DNA of 64,000 nucleotides, from NCBI RefSeq assembly GCF_000622225.1, contig NZ_JHWD01000001.1, positions 310,001 to 374,000 on the forward strand, written 5' to 3'. The position numbers and the translations under genes are program-made. Below are positions 1 through 7,800 of the stretch, piece by piece; position 1 is the first letter of the stretch, and the number at the start of each line of letters is the position of its first letter. A model generated the notes under the pieces. The model saw only the letters and a list, made by a program, of their open reading frames with translations. It did no database searches and was not told where the DNA came from. Origin of the DNA: Roseomonas mucosa ATCC BAA-692 (GTDB lineage Bacteria; Pseudomonadota; Alphaproteobacteria; Acetobacterales; Acetobacteraceae).

Positions 1-33
1 GGGGCCGGAGAGTGACGTGATGGGGATGCCGCC

Positions 34-573
34 ATGCCGATCGACGAGAGCCTGACCTTCCTGCCCGTGAACATCGCGGTGCTCACGGTGAGCGACACGC
101 GCGACCGCGCCAGCGACCGGTCCGGCGACACGCTGGCGGCGCGGGTCGAGGCGGCGGGGCACCGGCTGGTGGCGCGGGAGATCCTGCGCGACGAGGCCGA
201 TGCCATCGAGGCGCAGCTCCGCCGCTGGATCGCCGATCCGGATGTGGATGTGGTGATCAGCACCGGCGGCACCGGCATCACCGGCCGCGACGTGACGCCG
301 GAGGCCTTCGCCCGCGTGCTGGAGAAGGAGATCGCCGGCTTCGGCGAGCTGTTCCGGATGCTGAGCTATGCCAAGATCGGCACCTCCACGATGCAGTCCC
401 GCGCCATCGGCGGCGTGGCGGACGGCACCTATCTCTTCGCCCTGCCGGGCAGCACCGGGGCGGTGAAGGACGGCTGGGACGACATCCTCCGCTTCCAGCT
501 CGACGCCCGGCACAAGCCCTGCAACCTCGTGGAGCTGATGCCGCGCCTGCGGGAGCATCTGGCGGGGGGCTGA
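34..573 (+). CDS. moaB: Molybdenum cofactor biosynthesis protein B (MoaB/MogA family)
   Basis: MoaB/MogA-fold protein of molybdopterin biosynthesis. The family adenylylates molybdopterin before molybdate insertion, in the cytoplasm. The 179-residue length is normal for MoaB. The N-terminal strand 'NIAVLTVSDTR' and the phosphate-binding signature 'STGGTGITGRDVTPE' near residues 76-90 are intact, as is the later 'ALPGSTGAVKDGW' loop. The ATG at 34 is preferred because upstream ATGs are out of frame; the first 33 bases hold a possible stop of a preceding gene (TGA at 13-15). It is followed after about 100 bases by a cupin gene on the same strand. MoaB and MogA cannot be fully separated by eye, hence the family-level call. 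Confidence 0.93.
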   Translation: MPIDESLTFLPVNIAVLTVSDTRDRASDRSGDTLAARVEAAGHRLVAREILRDEADAIEAQLRRWIADPDVDVVISTGGTGITGRDVTPEAFARVLEKEIAGFGELFRMLSYAKIGTSTMQSRAIGGVADGTYLFALPGSTGAVKDGWDDILRFQLDARHKPCNLVELMPRLREHLAGG

Positions 574-669
574 ACGGCCCGCCTTCTCCTGCAACCGTGA
601 AGCCGCCCTCCGTCTGGCGCGATGGCGATCCGTGACCAGCTTCCGGCGACCCAAGGCGGAGGAAGCCAT

Positions 670-1188
670 ATGTCACAGAGTCCCCTGAAGCTCGCGGCCG
701 ATGCCGCCGCGCCGGTCGTCTTCGAGATCCCCGGCGCCGAGGGCGAGTTCCGCGTGCAGATCCTGAACGAGGACCAGGAGAAAGGCGTCGTCACCACCAT
801 TATCCATCTGCCGCCCGGCGGCCGCATCCCGGCGCATTTCCACGAGGCCGGTTCGGAGATGCATTACGTGCTGGAGGGCGACCTGACCGAGAATGGCGAG
901 AGCTTCGGTCCTGGCGGCTTCCTGACCTTCGCCGCCGGGGTGGTGCATGGCCCGCATGGCAGCGAGGGCGGCGCCCGGGTGCTGACGGTGCAGCAGTGGC
1001 AGAGCGGCCGGGGGGAGTTCGACTTCCACCCGGCGGAGGAAGGGCAGGGCGGGGCGGCTGCCGCTTCCACGGATGCGGCCGGGGAGGGTACGTCCGGGGA
1101 TGCGGCAGCCGGTGCTTCCGTCACCGACAAGTCCGCCGCGGAGGCCGAGGCGGAACGCCGACGGGGCGAGGAAAAGGGCTACGGCTGA
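670..1188 (+). CDS. Small cupin-domain protein
   Basis: Single-domain cupin of 172 residues. The beta-barrel metal-site motif is visible as 'IPAHFHEAGSEMHYVLEGD' (two His, Glu, His) with the second cupin motif ending 'GVVHGPHGSEGGARVL'. Enzyme activity cannot be told; related proteins bind a divalent metal and may be dioxygenases, isomerases or sensors. The C-terminal ~45 residues are low-complexity Ala/Gly/Glu and probably disordered. The ATG at 670 is chosen over an in-frame ATG at 622 because a clear GGAGG ribosome site sits 6-8 bases upstream of 670. No functional link to moaB is evident. Confidence 0.8.
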   Translation: MSQSPLKLAADAAAPVVFEIPGAEGEFRVQILNEDQEKGVVTTIIHLPPGGRIPAHFHEAGSEMHYVLEGDLTENGESFGPGGFLTFAAGVVHGPHGSEGGARVLTVQQWQSGRGEFDFHPAEEGQGGAAAASTDAAGEGTSGDAAAGASVTDKSAAEAEAERRRGEEKGYG

Positions 1189-1218
1189 GGCGGAAGGCGT
1201 CCTTCCGGCGAGGCGGCT

Positions 1219-1710
1219 TCAGCCCTTGCCGGAAATGGCCTTCCGCGCCGCGGTGGCGAGTACGTCCGCGCGCTCGTTCATCGGGTCACCGGAATGGCCG
1301 CGCACCCAGCGCCATTCGATGGCGTGCGGCTTGGCAGCGGCAAGAAGGCGTTGCCAGAGTTCGTAGTTCGCCACCGGCTCCTTGGCCGCGTTCTTCCAGC
1401 CGTTGCGCACCCAGCCATGCACCCAGCGGGAGATGCCGTTGCGCACGTATTCGCTGTCCGTGTGCAGCACAACCTTGCAGGGGCGCCGGAGCGCCTCCAG
1501 CGCCTGCGCCGCCGCCGTCAGCTCCATGCGGTTGTTGGTGGTGGCCGGGTCGCCGCCGCTCAGCTCCCGCTCATGGCCGTTGTAGCGCAGGATCGCGGCC
1601 CAGCCGCCCGGGCCGGGATTGGGCTTGCAGCCGCCATCGGTCCAGATCTCGACCTCGGTCCCCTGGGACGCCTCCTGGGTGTCTTCCATCGTCGCGCTGT
1701 CAGCCGGCAT
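1219..1710 (-). CDS. rnhA: Ribonuclease HI
   Basis: Cleaves the RNA strand of RNA/DNA hybrids (Okazaki primers, R-loops). All four catalytic acidic positions are visible: Asp25 in 'WTDGG', Glu in 'NNRMEL', Asp in 'HTDSEYV' and Asp in 'MNERADVLA'. The handle region '[12 protein letters not shown]' is present, so this is the full-length type I enzyme (163 residues with a ~20-residue N-terminal extension). Its start overlaps the end of thrB by 11 bases, so translation is probably coupled in the leftward ispH-thrB-rnhA operon. The thrB-rnhA pairing is common in alphaproteobacteria. Confidence 0.96.
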   Translation of the reverse strand: MPADSATMEDTQEASQGTEVEIWTDGGCKPNPGPGGWAAILRYNGHERELSGGDPATTNNRMELTAAAQALEALRRPCKVVLHTDSEYVRNGISRWVHGWVRNGWKNAAKEPVANYELWQRLLAAAKPHAIEWRWVRGHSGDPMNERADVLATAARKAISGKG

Positions 1711-2683
1711 GGGCGAAGATCCCCGGAAGGGCCCTGTGGCCCATGAAGTGCCGCAGCCGCGCGAGGTATTCGAGCGGGTCCTTGCGCGTCACCAGCGCGC
1801 CGGGCGGCGTGTGGGTCCAGTCGTAGAGGCGCGTCAGCAGGAAGCGCATCGCCCCCCCGGCGCAGAGCACGGGCAGGGCGGCGCGCTCCGCCGGGGTGAG
1901 GGGGCGGAGGGCCTCGTAGGCGGTCAGCATTGCCGCCGCGCGTTCCGGCACGAAGCGGAGATCCGCGTCGAAGCACCAGGCGTTCAGGCTGATCGCGAGG
2001 TCGTAGGCGAGCAGATCGGTGCAGGCGAAGTAGAAGTCGATCAGCCCGGTCAGGTGCCCGCCCTGGAAGAAGGCGTTGTCTGGGAAGAGGTCCGCATGGA
2101 TCTGCCCGCGCGGCAGGGTGCCGTACTCTGCGAGGTTCGGCCATTCGCGCAGGATGAGGCCCAGATGTTGCGCCAGCTCGTCGCAGAGGCCGGGCTGCAC
2201 CGCGTCCCCGCCGTCGCGGCAGCGGTCCAGCAGCGGCGCCCAGGCGGCGGGCCCCAGGGCGTTCGGCCGCTCCGCCGCATAGGAACGGCCCGCCGCGTGC
2301 AGGCCGGCCATGGCGCGGCCAAGCTCGGCGCAATGGGCGGGGGCGACCTGGCGCGGCCAGGCGCCCTCCAGGAAGGTGCAGATCGCCGCCGGGCGGCCCG
2401 CGAGCTCGCGCAGCGCCTCCCCGTCGCGCCCGGGCACGGGCTGCGGGCAGGCGACGCCCTGTGCGGCGAGGTGGCGCATCAGCCCGAGGAACCAGGGCAG
2501 TTCCGCCGGGTCCACGCGCCTTTCGTAGAGCGTCAGGACATAGCGGCCATGGGTGGTGTCGAGCAGGAAGTTGCTGTTCTCCACGCCCTCCGCGATGCCG
2601 CGCAGGGAGAGGGGCTCGCCGATCGCATAGCCGGCGAGGAAGGCGGCCAGCGCCGCCTCCGTCACTTCGGTGTAGACGGCCAT
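1700..2683 (-). CDS. thrB: Homoserine kinase (aminoglycoside-phosphotransferase type)
   Basis: Phosphorylates homoserine in threonine synthesis. It is the alphaproteobacterial ThrB class with an APH-like kinase fold, not the GHMP kinase of enterics. The start '[19 protein letters not shown]', the '[11 protein letters not shown]' loop and the catalytic '[12 protein letters not shown]' motif (Asp and Asn ligands) are all present; length 327 matches the family. The start codon shares one base with the ispH stop (TGATG), and the 3' end overlaps rnhA, so the three genes form one transcription unit. It joins isoprenoid, amino-acid and nucleic-acid functions without an obvious shared pathway, as is typical of this conserved gene order. 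Confidence 0.95.
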   Translation of the reverse strand: MAVYTEVTEAALAAFLAGYAIGEPLSLRGIAEGVENSNFLLDTTHGRYVLTLYERRVDPAELPWFLGLMRHLAAQGVACPQPVPGRDGEALRELAGRPAAICTFLEGAWPRQVAPAHCAELGRAMAGLHAAGRSYAAERPNALGPAAWAPLLDRCRDGGDAVQPGLCDELAQHLGLILREWPNLAEYGTLPRGQIHADLFPDNAFFQGGHLTGLIDFYFACTDLLAYDLAISLNAWCFDADLRFVPERAAAMLTAYEALRPLTPAERAALPVLCAGGAMRFLLTRLYDWTHTPPGALVTRKDPLEYLARLRHFMGHRALPGIFAHAG

Positions 2684-3696
2684 CAGTCCTTCAGCGCAGC
2701 CGGAAGTTTGAAGGTGATGTTCTCGCGCGCCACCACGACTTCCTCGATCTTCAGGTCGAAGCGCGTGCGCAGCCGGTCGAGCACTTCGTCCACCAGCACC
2801 TCCGGCGCCGAGGCGCCCGCGGTCACGCCCACTGAGGCGACGCCCTCGGCCAGCGCCGGGTCGAGGTCGTGGCCACGCTGCACCATGATGGCGCGGGCGC
2901 AGCCGGCACGCTCCGCCACCTCCCGCAGCCGCACGGAGTTGGAGGAGTTCGGAGCGCCCACCACGATCATCAGCTCGACACGCGGGGCGATGGCCTTCAC
3001 CGCCGCCTGCCGGTTGGTGGTGGCGTAGCAGATGTCTTCCCTGGTTGGGCTGGAGATGTCCGGGAAGCGGTCCTGCAGGATCGCCACGATCTCCACCGTG
3101 TCGTCCACCGAGAGGGTGGTCTGGGTGGTGAAGGCGAGCGGCACGCCCACGGGCGGCTGCACCGTGCGGGCCTGGGCGGCATCCTCCACCAGCGTCACCG
3201 AGCCCTTGGGGAGCTGGCCCATGGTGCCGACCACTTCCGGGTGCCCGGCATGGCCGATCAGCAGGATGTGGCGGCCCGTGGCGGAATGGCGCTCCACCTC
3301 GCGATGGACCTTGCTCACCAGCGGGCAGGTGGCATCGAGGAAGAACATCTCGCGACGCTGCGCCTCGGCGGGCACGGATTTCGGCACGCCATGGGCGGAG
3401 AAGACCACCGGCTGGCCGTCGTCGGGGATCTCGGAGAGCTCCTCCACGAAGACGGCGCCCAGGGCCTCCAGCCGTTCCACCACGAAGCGGTTGTGCACGA
3501 TCTCATGGCGCACATAGACGGGGGCGCCGCGGCGGATCAGCGCCTCCTCCACGATCTTGATGGCCCGGTCCACCCCGGCGCAGAAGCCGCGTGGTCCGGC
3601 AAGGAGCACGGTCAGGGGCGGCCTAGTGGCGGCAGCGGCGGGGCGGTCCGTGACCGGCGGGGAGAGGGGGGCGTGGGCGGGCATGTCGTGGGGCAT
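2683..3696 (-). CDS. ispH: 4-hydroxy-3-methylbut-2-enyl diphosphate reductase
   Basis: Last enzyme of the MEP isoprenoid pathway. It reduces HMBPP to IPP and DMAPP using a 4Fe-4S cluster. The three cluster cysteines are visible in '[12 protein letters not shown]' (Cys39), '[11 protein letters not shown]' and '[12 protein letters not shown]'. The substrate motifs '[12 protein letters not shown]', '[10 protein letters not shown]', '[14 protein letters not shown]' and '[11 protein letters not shown]' are complete. Length 337 includes a ~28-residue Pro/Ala-rich N-terminal extension before the conserved '[11 protein letters not shown]', so the true start could be internal. It heads the leftward ispH-thrB-rnhA operon and shares one base with thrB. 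Confidence 0.97.
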   Translation of the reverse strand: MPHDMPAHAPLSPPVTDRPAAAATRPPLTVLLAGPRGFCAGVDRAIKIVEEALIRRGAPVYVRHEIVHNRFVVERLEALGAVFVEELSEIPDDGQPVVFSAHGVPKSVPAEAQRREMFFLDATCPLVSKVHREVERHSATGRHILLIGHAGHPEVVGTMGQLPKGSVTLVEDAAQARTVQPPVGVPLAFTTQTTLSVDDTVEIVAILQDRFPDISSPTREDICYATTNRQAAVKAIAPRVELMIVVGAPNSSNSVRLREVAERAGCARAIMVQRGHDLDPALAEGVASVGVTAGASAPEVLVDEVLDRLRTRFDLKIEEVVVARENITFKLPAALKD

Positions 3697-3814
3697 GTTG
3701 GCGTCGGGCGTCTCTCGTGCCAGTTCGTGGCGGCAGGCACCGGGAGATGGTCACCCGGCCGGGGGCAGGCGCAACCTAGCGATCCCCGGGCGCCTGGGAC
3801 AGGGGGAGTATAGC

Positions 3815-4405
3815 ATGGCTTTTCACGCAGGGCGCCCGGGGTTGTCTTTCGGGGGCGTGGCTTTCCGGGGGGCACCCGCCCTTCTCGTGGCCCTGGCGTT
3901 GGCCGGCTGCGGCAGCACGGACTCGAAGAATCCCCTGGCCAATGCCATGGCGCCTTGCCCGGCTGTCTCGCTGCTGGGCGAGGCGGCGGACCTCACCCGC
4001 TATCGCGGCCCGGGGCGGGACATCCCCTCCATGGTGCTGGACGCGCGGCTGACCGGCTATCAGGCCAAGTGCGACTATGCGCCGGGGCACAAGGGGCTGG
4101 ACGTGACGCTGCGCCTGGCCATGGCGGCCGAGCGCGGGCCCGCCGCCACGACCCGGACGGCGTCGCTGCCCTATTTCGTGGCCGTCACCACGGCGGACGA
4201 AGGGCGCATCCTGGCCAAGGCGAACTACACCGCCGCGGTGGAATTCCCGGCCAATGTGAACCGGGTGCAGACCAGTGGCGAGGAGATCTCCATCCGCATC
4301 CCCGCCGCGACCCCGGGAGAGGCGGCGCAGCGGCAGGTGTTGCTGGGCTTCCAGCTCTCGCCCGAGGAACTGGCGCTGAACCGGCAGCGCGGCCCGCGCC
4401 GCTGA
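3815..4405 (+). CDS. Predicted lipoprotein of unknown function
   Basis: A 196-residue protein with a lipoprotein signal: a hydrophobic stretch 'ALLVALALAGC' ends in a lipobox with Cys32, predicting lipid attachment and outer-membrane anchoring. The mature part has a conserved look ('CPAVSLLGEAADLTRY', then a beta-rich body with 'YFVAVTTADEGRILAKANY'), but I cannot assign a family with certainty. The ATG at 3815 is chosen because the coding pattern and the signal peptide begin there; the open frame runs further upstream over the ispH promoter side. It is divergent from ispH, with about 118 bases between the starts. Confidence 0.75.
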   Translation: MAFHAGRPGLSFGGVAFRGAPALLVALALAGCGSTDSKNPLANAMAPCPAVSLLGEAADLTRYRGPGRDIPSMVLDARLTGYQAKCDYAPGHKGLDVTLRLAMAAERGPAATTRTASLPYFVAVTTADEGRILAKANYTAAVEFPANVNRVQTSGEEISIRIPAATPGEAAQRQVLLGFQLSPEELALNRQRGPRR

Positions 4406-4480
4406 GGCCATGGCCCGGGGAGGAGAACGGGGGAGGGGGCGCTTGCGGGGGTGGTGCCTCCTGCCGGAAGATGGGCGGGC

Positions 4481-5023
4481 ATGAGCGACCGCCCCATCCC
4501 CCCGCCGCCCACCCTCGGTCCCGAGGAGCTGGAGGCGCTGTTCTACGGCGCTGTCCGCGACGGACGGCTGGACCTGCTCGCCGCCTTCCTGGATGGCGGG
4601 GCGGACCCCAACCGGCCGGATGCGCGCGGCTTTCCGCCGATCGTGCTGGCCTCCTACAACGGGCAGAAGGACGCCACCGCGCTGCTGCTCGCCCGGGGCG
4701 CGGCGGTGGATGCGCCGGATGCCAAGGGCAGCACCGCCCTGGCCGGCGTGGCCTTCAAGGGGGAGGCGGAGATCGCCCGCGTTCTCCTCGCCGCCGGGGC
4801 GGAGCCGGATGCGCCGAACGGGGCGGGGCGCACGCCGCTGATGTTCGCCGCCATGTTCGGGCAGCGGGAGATCGCGGAGATCCTGCTCGATGCCGGGGCC
4901 GATCCGGCGCGCGAGGACCCGGAGGGGAGTTCCGCCCTGACCCTGGCCCAAGGCAGCGGCGACGCGGCGCTGGTGGCGATGCTGGAAGAGGCGGCGGCGC
5001 GGCGGGTTAGCCGGCCTCGGTGA
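4481..5023 (+). CDS. Ankyrin-repeat protein
   Basis: A 180-residue protein built mainly of four ankyrin repeats (about residues 18-165), each with the 'LDAGADP/ARGAAVDAPDAKGSTAL' type of helix-turn-helix signature. It is probably a protein-protein interaction module. No signal peptide or membrane segment is visible, so it is likely cytoplasmic. The ATG at 4481 gives 'MSDRPIPPPP'; a GTG 30 bases upstream is possible but less likely. Its 3' end overlaps the convergent 3' end of the immunity-like gene at 5007-5249 by 17 bases. Whether it has anything to do with that array is unknown. Confidence 0.85.
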   Translation: MSDRPIPPPPTLGPEELEALFYGAVRDGRLDLLAAFLDGGADPNRPDARGFPPIVLASYNGQKDATALLLARGAAVDAPDAKGSTALAGVAFKGEAEIARVLLAAGAEPDAPNGAGRTPLMFAAMFGQREIAEILLDAGADPAREDPEGSSALTLAQGSGDAALVAMLEEAAARRVSRPR

Positions 5024-5249
5024 AGCCCTCCGGCCAGAGGTCCCGGTCCACCACCACCTCGGTAATGCGGAAGCCGCCGGGCCAGTCGCGGAAGCCCGGC
5101 TGATCGAGCAGTCGCGCAATGGCCTCCTCCGCCGTCTGTGGGCTGGAATACATGCCGATGCTCTTCATGGAGAGAAGGTTGCGCGGATTGATCCGCTCAT
5201 CCTCGTGGGCCTGGAGCTTGTAGTGAGAGAGCAGCCATATCTTCGTCAT
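5007..5249 (-). CDS. Immunity-like small protein, subtype 2, module B
   Basis: An 80-residue acidic protein, the last gene of module B of the toxin/immunity array. It shares the family signature seen in all four small proteins here: 'YSS...A..AI.R', then 'PGFRDWPGGFRI' and 'DRDLWPEGF'. It pairs with the 6208-6477 protein: both have the 'HYK/RLQA' start and a near-identical 'AEEAIARLL' to 'RDLWPEGF' stretch. I recall this signature as a widespread small family (DUF7336) found beside polymorphic toxins; the name was not checked. The immunity role is inferred from position behind a toxin-like gene and from duplication with it. Confidence 0.75.
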   Translation of the reverse strand: MTKIWLLSHYKLQAHEDERINPRNLLSMKSIGMYSSPQTAEEAIARLLDQPGFRDWPGGFRITEVVVDRDLWPEGFTEAG

Positions 5250-5315
5250 GACACCTACCTTGTCCGATATCGGGTGCCACGCGCTGTGTGGTGGCTGTGC
5301 TATTCCCTGATCGAT

Positions 5316-5588
5316 TCACTCAGGATCATCGGGATCAAAGCCGAAGCCTTCCGTCCAACTGGTGTCATCCAACGGCGCGCAGTAATGGAAAACGCGGAAG
5401 CCATCGGGCCAGTCGCGAAAGCCGGGGAGCTGACGCATGCGTCCGATCGCCTGTCTCGCTTTCTCTTCGGACGAATAGATGCCTATGAGCTTCATCGACA
5501 TTTCGATCTCGTCCGTTTCCGTTTCATCACCGTCCGCATCCATTTCGTGATGCTCGACGATCCAGAAGTTTTCGCTTTTTCCGGTCAT
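5316..5588 (-). CDS. Immunity-like small protein, subtype 1, module B
   Basis: A 90-residue strongly acidic protein ('MDADGDETETDEIEMS'), a composition usual for immunity proteins that neutralise basic nucleases. It carries the array's signature 'YSSEEKARQAIGRMRQ', 'LPGFRDWPDGFRV' and 'WTEGFGF'. Its ATG overlaps the stop of the toxin-tail gene at 5585-5932 by ATGA, exactly as the module A homologue overlaps its own toxin, which points to coupled translation of toxin and antidote. Its closest relative in the window is the 6561-6830 protein (same 'FW.V.H' start and 'GFGFD.DDP' end). The 66 bases before the next gene hold no other ORF. Confidence 0.78.
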   Translation of the reverse strand: MTGKSENFWIVEHHEMDADGDETETDEIEMSMKLIGIYSSEEKARQAIGRMRQLPGFRDWPDGFRVFHYCAPLDDTSWTEGFGFDPDDPE

Positions 5589-5932
5589 ATGATATTTCCT
5601 CCGGTATCAATCCCAAGCATCCATTCAATGAATGCACGCTCACCATAATTTTTTATTCTGCTATATTCACTATTGGTTGGCCTCCCTTTTCCTGTTCGTT
5701 CCCAATTCCCTTTGCCATACTGGTCGTTCATCAACTTCGTGGCGTATTCCTCGGCTGTCTGGTTTTGCCCGCGTGGGATACCCCTTGCCCAGCTCGCAAC
5801 ATCGCTGGCCGCCTCCTTGCCGCTCAACCCCGGTTTCCTCTGTCTTGGCGGTCCGGGATCTTTCGGAAGGCTGCCTGTTTCGGGTGTCTCCGTGGCCCCC
5901 GGGGCGCGACGCGTGCTCGTGGCAGAGGACAC
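5585..5932 (-). pseudogene. Toxin C-terminal domain with a frame-broken leader, module B
   Basis: The readable part is 115 residues from a GTG at 5932 with no visible ribosome site. It ends in a toxin-tail domain: 'SGKEAASD..SWARGIPR', 'YATKL...YGKGNW' and 'NSEYSRIKNYGERAF'. The same pattern recurs in the 6827-7465 protein at clearly lower similarity than the leaders. Upstream, about 5934-6155 is near-identical to the leader of that second toxin, but small indels (a 2-base loss near 6094, net +7 bases near 5965-6001) break the frame, and a stop lies at 6086-6088. It is therefore either a decayed duplicate or an 'orphan' toxin tip kept as a donor for recombination. The tail itself is intact and ATGA-coupled to its immunity-like gene. 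Confidence 0.65.
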
Positions 5933-5933
5933 G

Positions 5934-6155
5934 GGCGGCTTGGGCGCCAGCAGGAAGGGCCCGAACTGGACCGGGACGATGCCGGGGCGATGCCGGGACG
6001 AGGCGTGGCGGCGGTGTTTCCCTGTCCGGCCCGCCTGCTGCGGGTATAGGCGGGGACGTGCTCCGGCCTGCCGTTGCGCTGCCGCTCATAGGCACGCACG
6101 GAGACCATGCTCTGCCCCGCCGCCGTGCGCAGCGGGGAGGTGGCCAGCGCCTGCC
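5934..6155 (-). repeat. Direct repeat copy B of the toxin leader segment
   Basis: About 222 bases nearly identical to 7134-7350 in the same orientation. It is the DNA encoding the Pro/Ala-rich leader of the module A toxin ('GSATAGRS..PPIPAAGGPDRETPPPR'). Within it copy B has a 2-base deletion and a net 7-base insertion, so the leader no longer reads through. Similarity stops abruptly at both ends: just 5' of the diverged toxin tip and inside the N-terminal part. This is the arrangement expected if the segment is a recombination site for swapping toxin tips. Confidence 0.75.
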
Positions 6156-6207
6156 GGCGATGACGCTTCCGCGCGAGGCCATCGCGGCCTTGCGCGGAAC
6201 ATCTGCA

Positions 6208-6477
6208 CTATGGCCTGGGCCGCTCTCCCGTCTCCGTGCCGGCGAAGCCCTCCGGCCAGAGGTCCCGGTCCAGCGTCACCTCATAGATGCGGAAGCCGCC
6301 GGGCCAGTCGCGGAAGCCGGGCAGAGGAAGCAGGCGGGCAATCGCTTCCTCGGCTTTCTCACGCGTAGAGTAGGTGCCGACAAGCTTGGCGGAGATCTTG
6401 GTGGCCGGATCGGCGCCCTCGTCGTCGCCGGCCTGGATACGATAATGCAATGCCTCCCACAGAGGTGCTTTTGCCAT
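6208..6477 (-). CDS. Immunity-like small protein, subtype 2, module A
   Basis: An 89-residue protein, last gene of module A. It shows the signature 'YSTREKAEEAIARLLPLPGF' followed by 'RDWPGGFRIYEV' and 'DRDLWPEGF', and is most like the 5007-5249 protein. It begins 'MAKAPLWEALHYRIQAGDDEG'; there is no signal peptide, so it should act in the cytoplasm. It lies 83 bases downstream of the subtype 1 gene on the same strand. The proposed role is a second antidote or an antidote to a related toxin; this is inference from context only. Confidence 0.75.
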   Translation of the reverse strand: MAKAPLWEALHYRIQAGDDEGADPATKISAKLVGTYSTREKAEEAIARLLPLPGFRDWPGGFRIYEVTLDRDLWPEGFAGTETGERPRP

Positions 6478-6560
6478 CAGCCTGTCATCCTCTTTCGGTA
6501 GCCGGGTGTCTTCCGGACGCTGCGGCCATCAATGCCCATCGTGTTCCGTGCGAGACGGCT

Positions 6561-6830
6561 TCAGACATCGGGATCGTCGTCATCGAACCCGAAGCCACTG
6601 TGCCAGACATCGTGGTTCGCGCGGCTGCCAACAATCCTGAAGCCGTAAGGCCAGTCACGGAAGCCAGGCAGGTTCCGCATGCGGATGATGGCGTTATGAG
6701 CCTCTTCCTCGGACGAATAGTAGCCCACGGTCTTCCGGGACATCTCGAATTCATCGTCGTCGATCTCGTCGTCGGCGGCGGTCATCTTGTAATGGTAGAC
6801 AACCCAGAACTCCATGCCGTCCCCGGTCAT
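6561..6830 (-). CDS. Immunity-like small protein, subtype 1, module A
   Basis: An 89-residue, very acidic protein ('TAADDEIDDDEFEMS', ending 'GFGFDDDDPDV'). It carries 'YSSEEEAHNAIIRMRN', 'LPGFRDWPYGFRI' and 'W.SGFGF', the same core as the other three small proteins. Its ATG overlaps the stop of the toxin-like gene by ATGA, so it is translationally coupled to it. It is the best candidate for the cognate antidote of the 6827-7465 protein. The acidic character suits binding of a basic nuclease-type domain, but no activity can be read from the sequence. Confidence 0.78.
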   Translation of the reverse strand: MTGDGMEFWVVYHYKMTAADDEIDDDEFEMSRKTVGYYSSEEEAHNAIIRMRNLPGFRDWPYGFRIVGSRANHDVWHSGFGFDDDDPDV

Positions 6831-7465
6831 GCCTCGTGTTCTCCCAGCATCATGTCCCAGAACATCTCCTGGAAAGAGCGCTCGCCGAATTTCCTGATCT
6901 TGCTGAATTCGCTTTTGCTCCCTCGGTCAGAAGGAAGTTTGTCCCAGTTTTGCCGTCCCCCGTATTTCTGATCCAGAAGCCGCTCGGCGTACTGGGTCGA
7001 GCTCTCCCCCTGATAGCGGGGAAAGCCTTTGGCCCAGTTCGGCGTGTCCTTCGCGCCTTCCTTGCCGCTTTGCCTCGGGACCCGCTTCATCGGAACAGGC
7101 GCGGCTTCCTGCGGCCTCGGCACGATGTAGCCCGGCGGCTTGGGCGCCAACAGGAAGGGCCCGAGCTGGCTGGACCGGGACGATACCGGGGCGGGGCGTG
7201 GCGGCGGTGTTTCCCTGTCCGGCCCGCCTGCTGCGGGTATGGGCGGAGACATGCTCCGGCCTGCCGTTGCGCTGCCGTTCATAGGCACGCGCGCGGAGAC
7301 CATGCTCTGCCCCGCCGCCGTGCGCAGCGGGGAGGTGGCCAGCGCCTGCCAGCCCTTGGTGACCCAGCCGGCATAGGCCCCGCGTTCCGGGTGCTGGACC
7401 TGCCAGTAACGGTCGTCCCGCATGGCGCGCCGTAAGCTGTCTTCGGTGATGACGGTTCTGCGCAA
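6827..7465 (-). CDS. Polymorphic-toxin-like protein, module A
   Basis: A 212-residue protein from a TTG start with a good AGGAGG site 9 bases upstream. Three parts are visible: an N-terminal ~45 residues ('LRRAMRDDRYWQVQHP..GWVTKGWQAL') like the linkers before phage or polymorphic-toxin tips; a Pro-rich, low-complexity leader (about 50-120); and a C-terminal toxin-like domain (about 130-212) with 'SGKEGAKDTPNWAKGFPR', 'YAERLLDQKYGGRQNW' and 'KSEFSKIRKFGERSF'. I recall tails of this pattern at the ends of RHS or haemagglutinin toxins, but the family name and activity are unverified. There is no signal peptide or delivery domain, so export, if any, depends on a partner outside the window. It is followed by two immunity-like genes. 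Confidence 0.65.
   Translation of the reverse strand: MRRTVITEDSLRRAMRDDRYWQVQHPERGAYAGWVTKGWQALATSPLRTAAGQSMVSARVPMNGSATAGRSMSPPIPAAGGPDRETPPPRPAPVSSRSSQLGPFLLAPKPPGYIVPRPQEAAPVPMKRVPRQSGKEGAKDTPNWAKGFPRYQGESSTQYAERLLDQKYGGRQNWDKLPSDRGSKSEFSKIRKFGERSFQEMFWDMMLGEHEA
7134..7350 (-). repeat. Direct repeat copy A of the toxin leader segment
   Basis: About 217 bases, the in-frame copy of the repeat also found at 5934-6155. It encodes the Pro-rich middle of the module A toxin. The copies differ by only a few substitutions and short indels, far less than the toxin tips next to them, so the duplication or a gene-conversion event is recent compared with tip divergence. Confidence 0.75.
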
Positions 7466-7587
7466 GGCCTCTGCCCTCCTGAGGGGGAATATAATCCTAT
7501 GATGGAGCGAAAGTCGGGACTCCCGCCCACTCGCCGCCGTTGCCAGCGCCCATGCCGCAATGCCATAACAGCCCGTACCCGCTGATC

Positions 7588-7800
7588 CCGCGCGGGAGAG
7601 CGAGGCCGTCCGGTGCCGAACCGGCCGGCCTCCGCCGAAGGCGCAACCGGCCCCCGGAAACGCTCAGGCCCGATGGACCGCGCGGGGAAGGGGCCTCTGG
7701 AAAGCCCGGCCCGCCCCGAAACGGGCGTTCCGGCACCGACGGAGTAAGGCGCGGGCGCCATGCCCGGCCGAATCTCTCAGGTCCATGGACAGAGGGGGGC
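7588..7800 (+). ncRNA. Tandem glycine riboswitch
   Basis: Two glycine aptamers in series upstream of gcvT. Aptamer 1 (about 7588-7681) has the conserved 'CGCCGAAGGCGCAA' and 'CGCTCAGGCCCGATGGACCG' elements. Aptamer 2 (about 7685-7800) has 'CACCGACGGAGTAAG' and 'AATCTCTCAGGTCC' followed by 'ATGGACAGAGGGG', very close to the consensus. Glycine binding is expected to switch on expression of the glycine cleavage operon. About 40 bases separate aptamer 2 from the gcvT start, enough for a short expression platform next to the AAGGAGG ribosome site. An in-frame ATG at 7760 lies inside aptamer 2 and should not be used as the gcvT start. Confidence 0.93.

Noticed and set aside
5670-6182. 170-residue open frame across the module B leader
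   Set aside because: It only follows the broken leader in one frame and runs out of frame through the toxin tip; better explained as the decayed repeat copy.
7485-7500. TATAAT-like sequence as a promoter for the gcv operon
   Set aside because: No -35 hexamer stands at a suitable distance on either strand; left unassigned.
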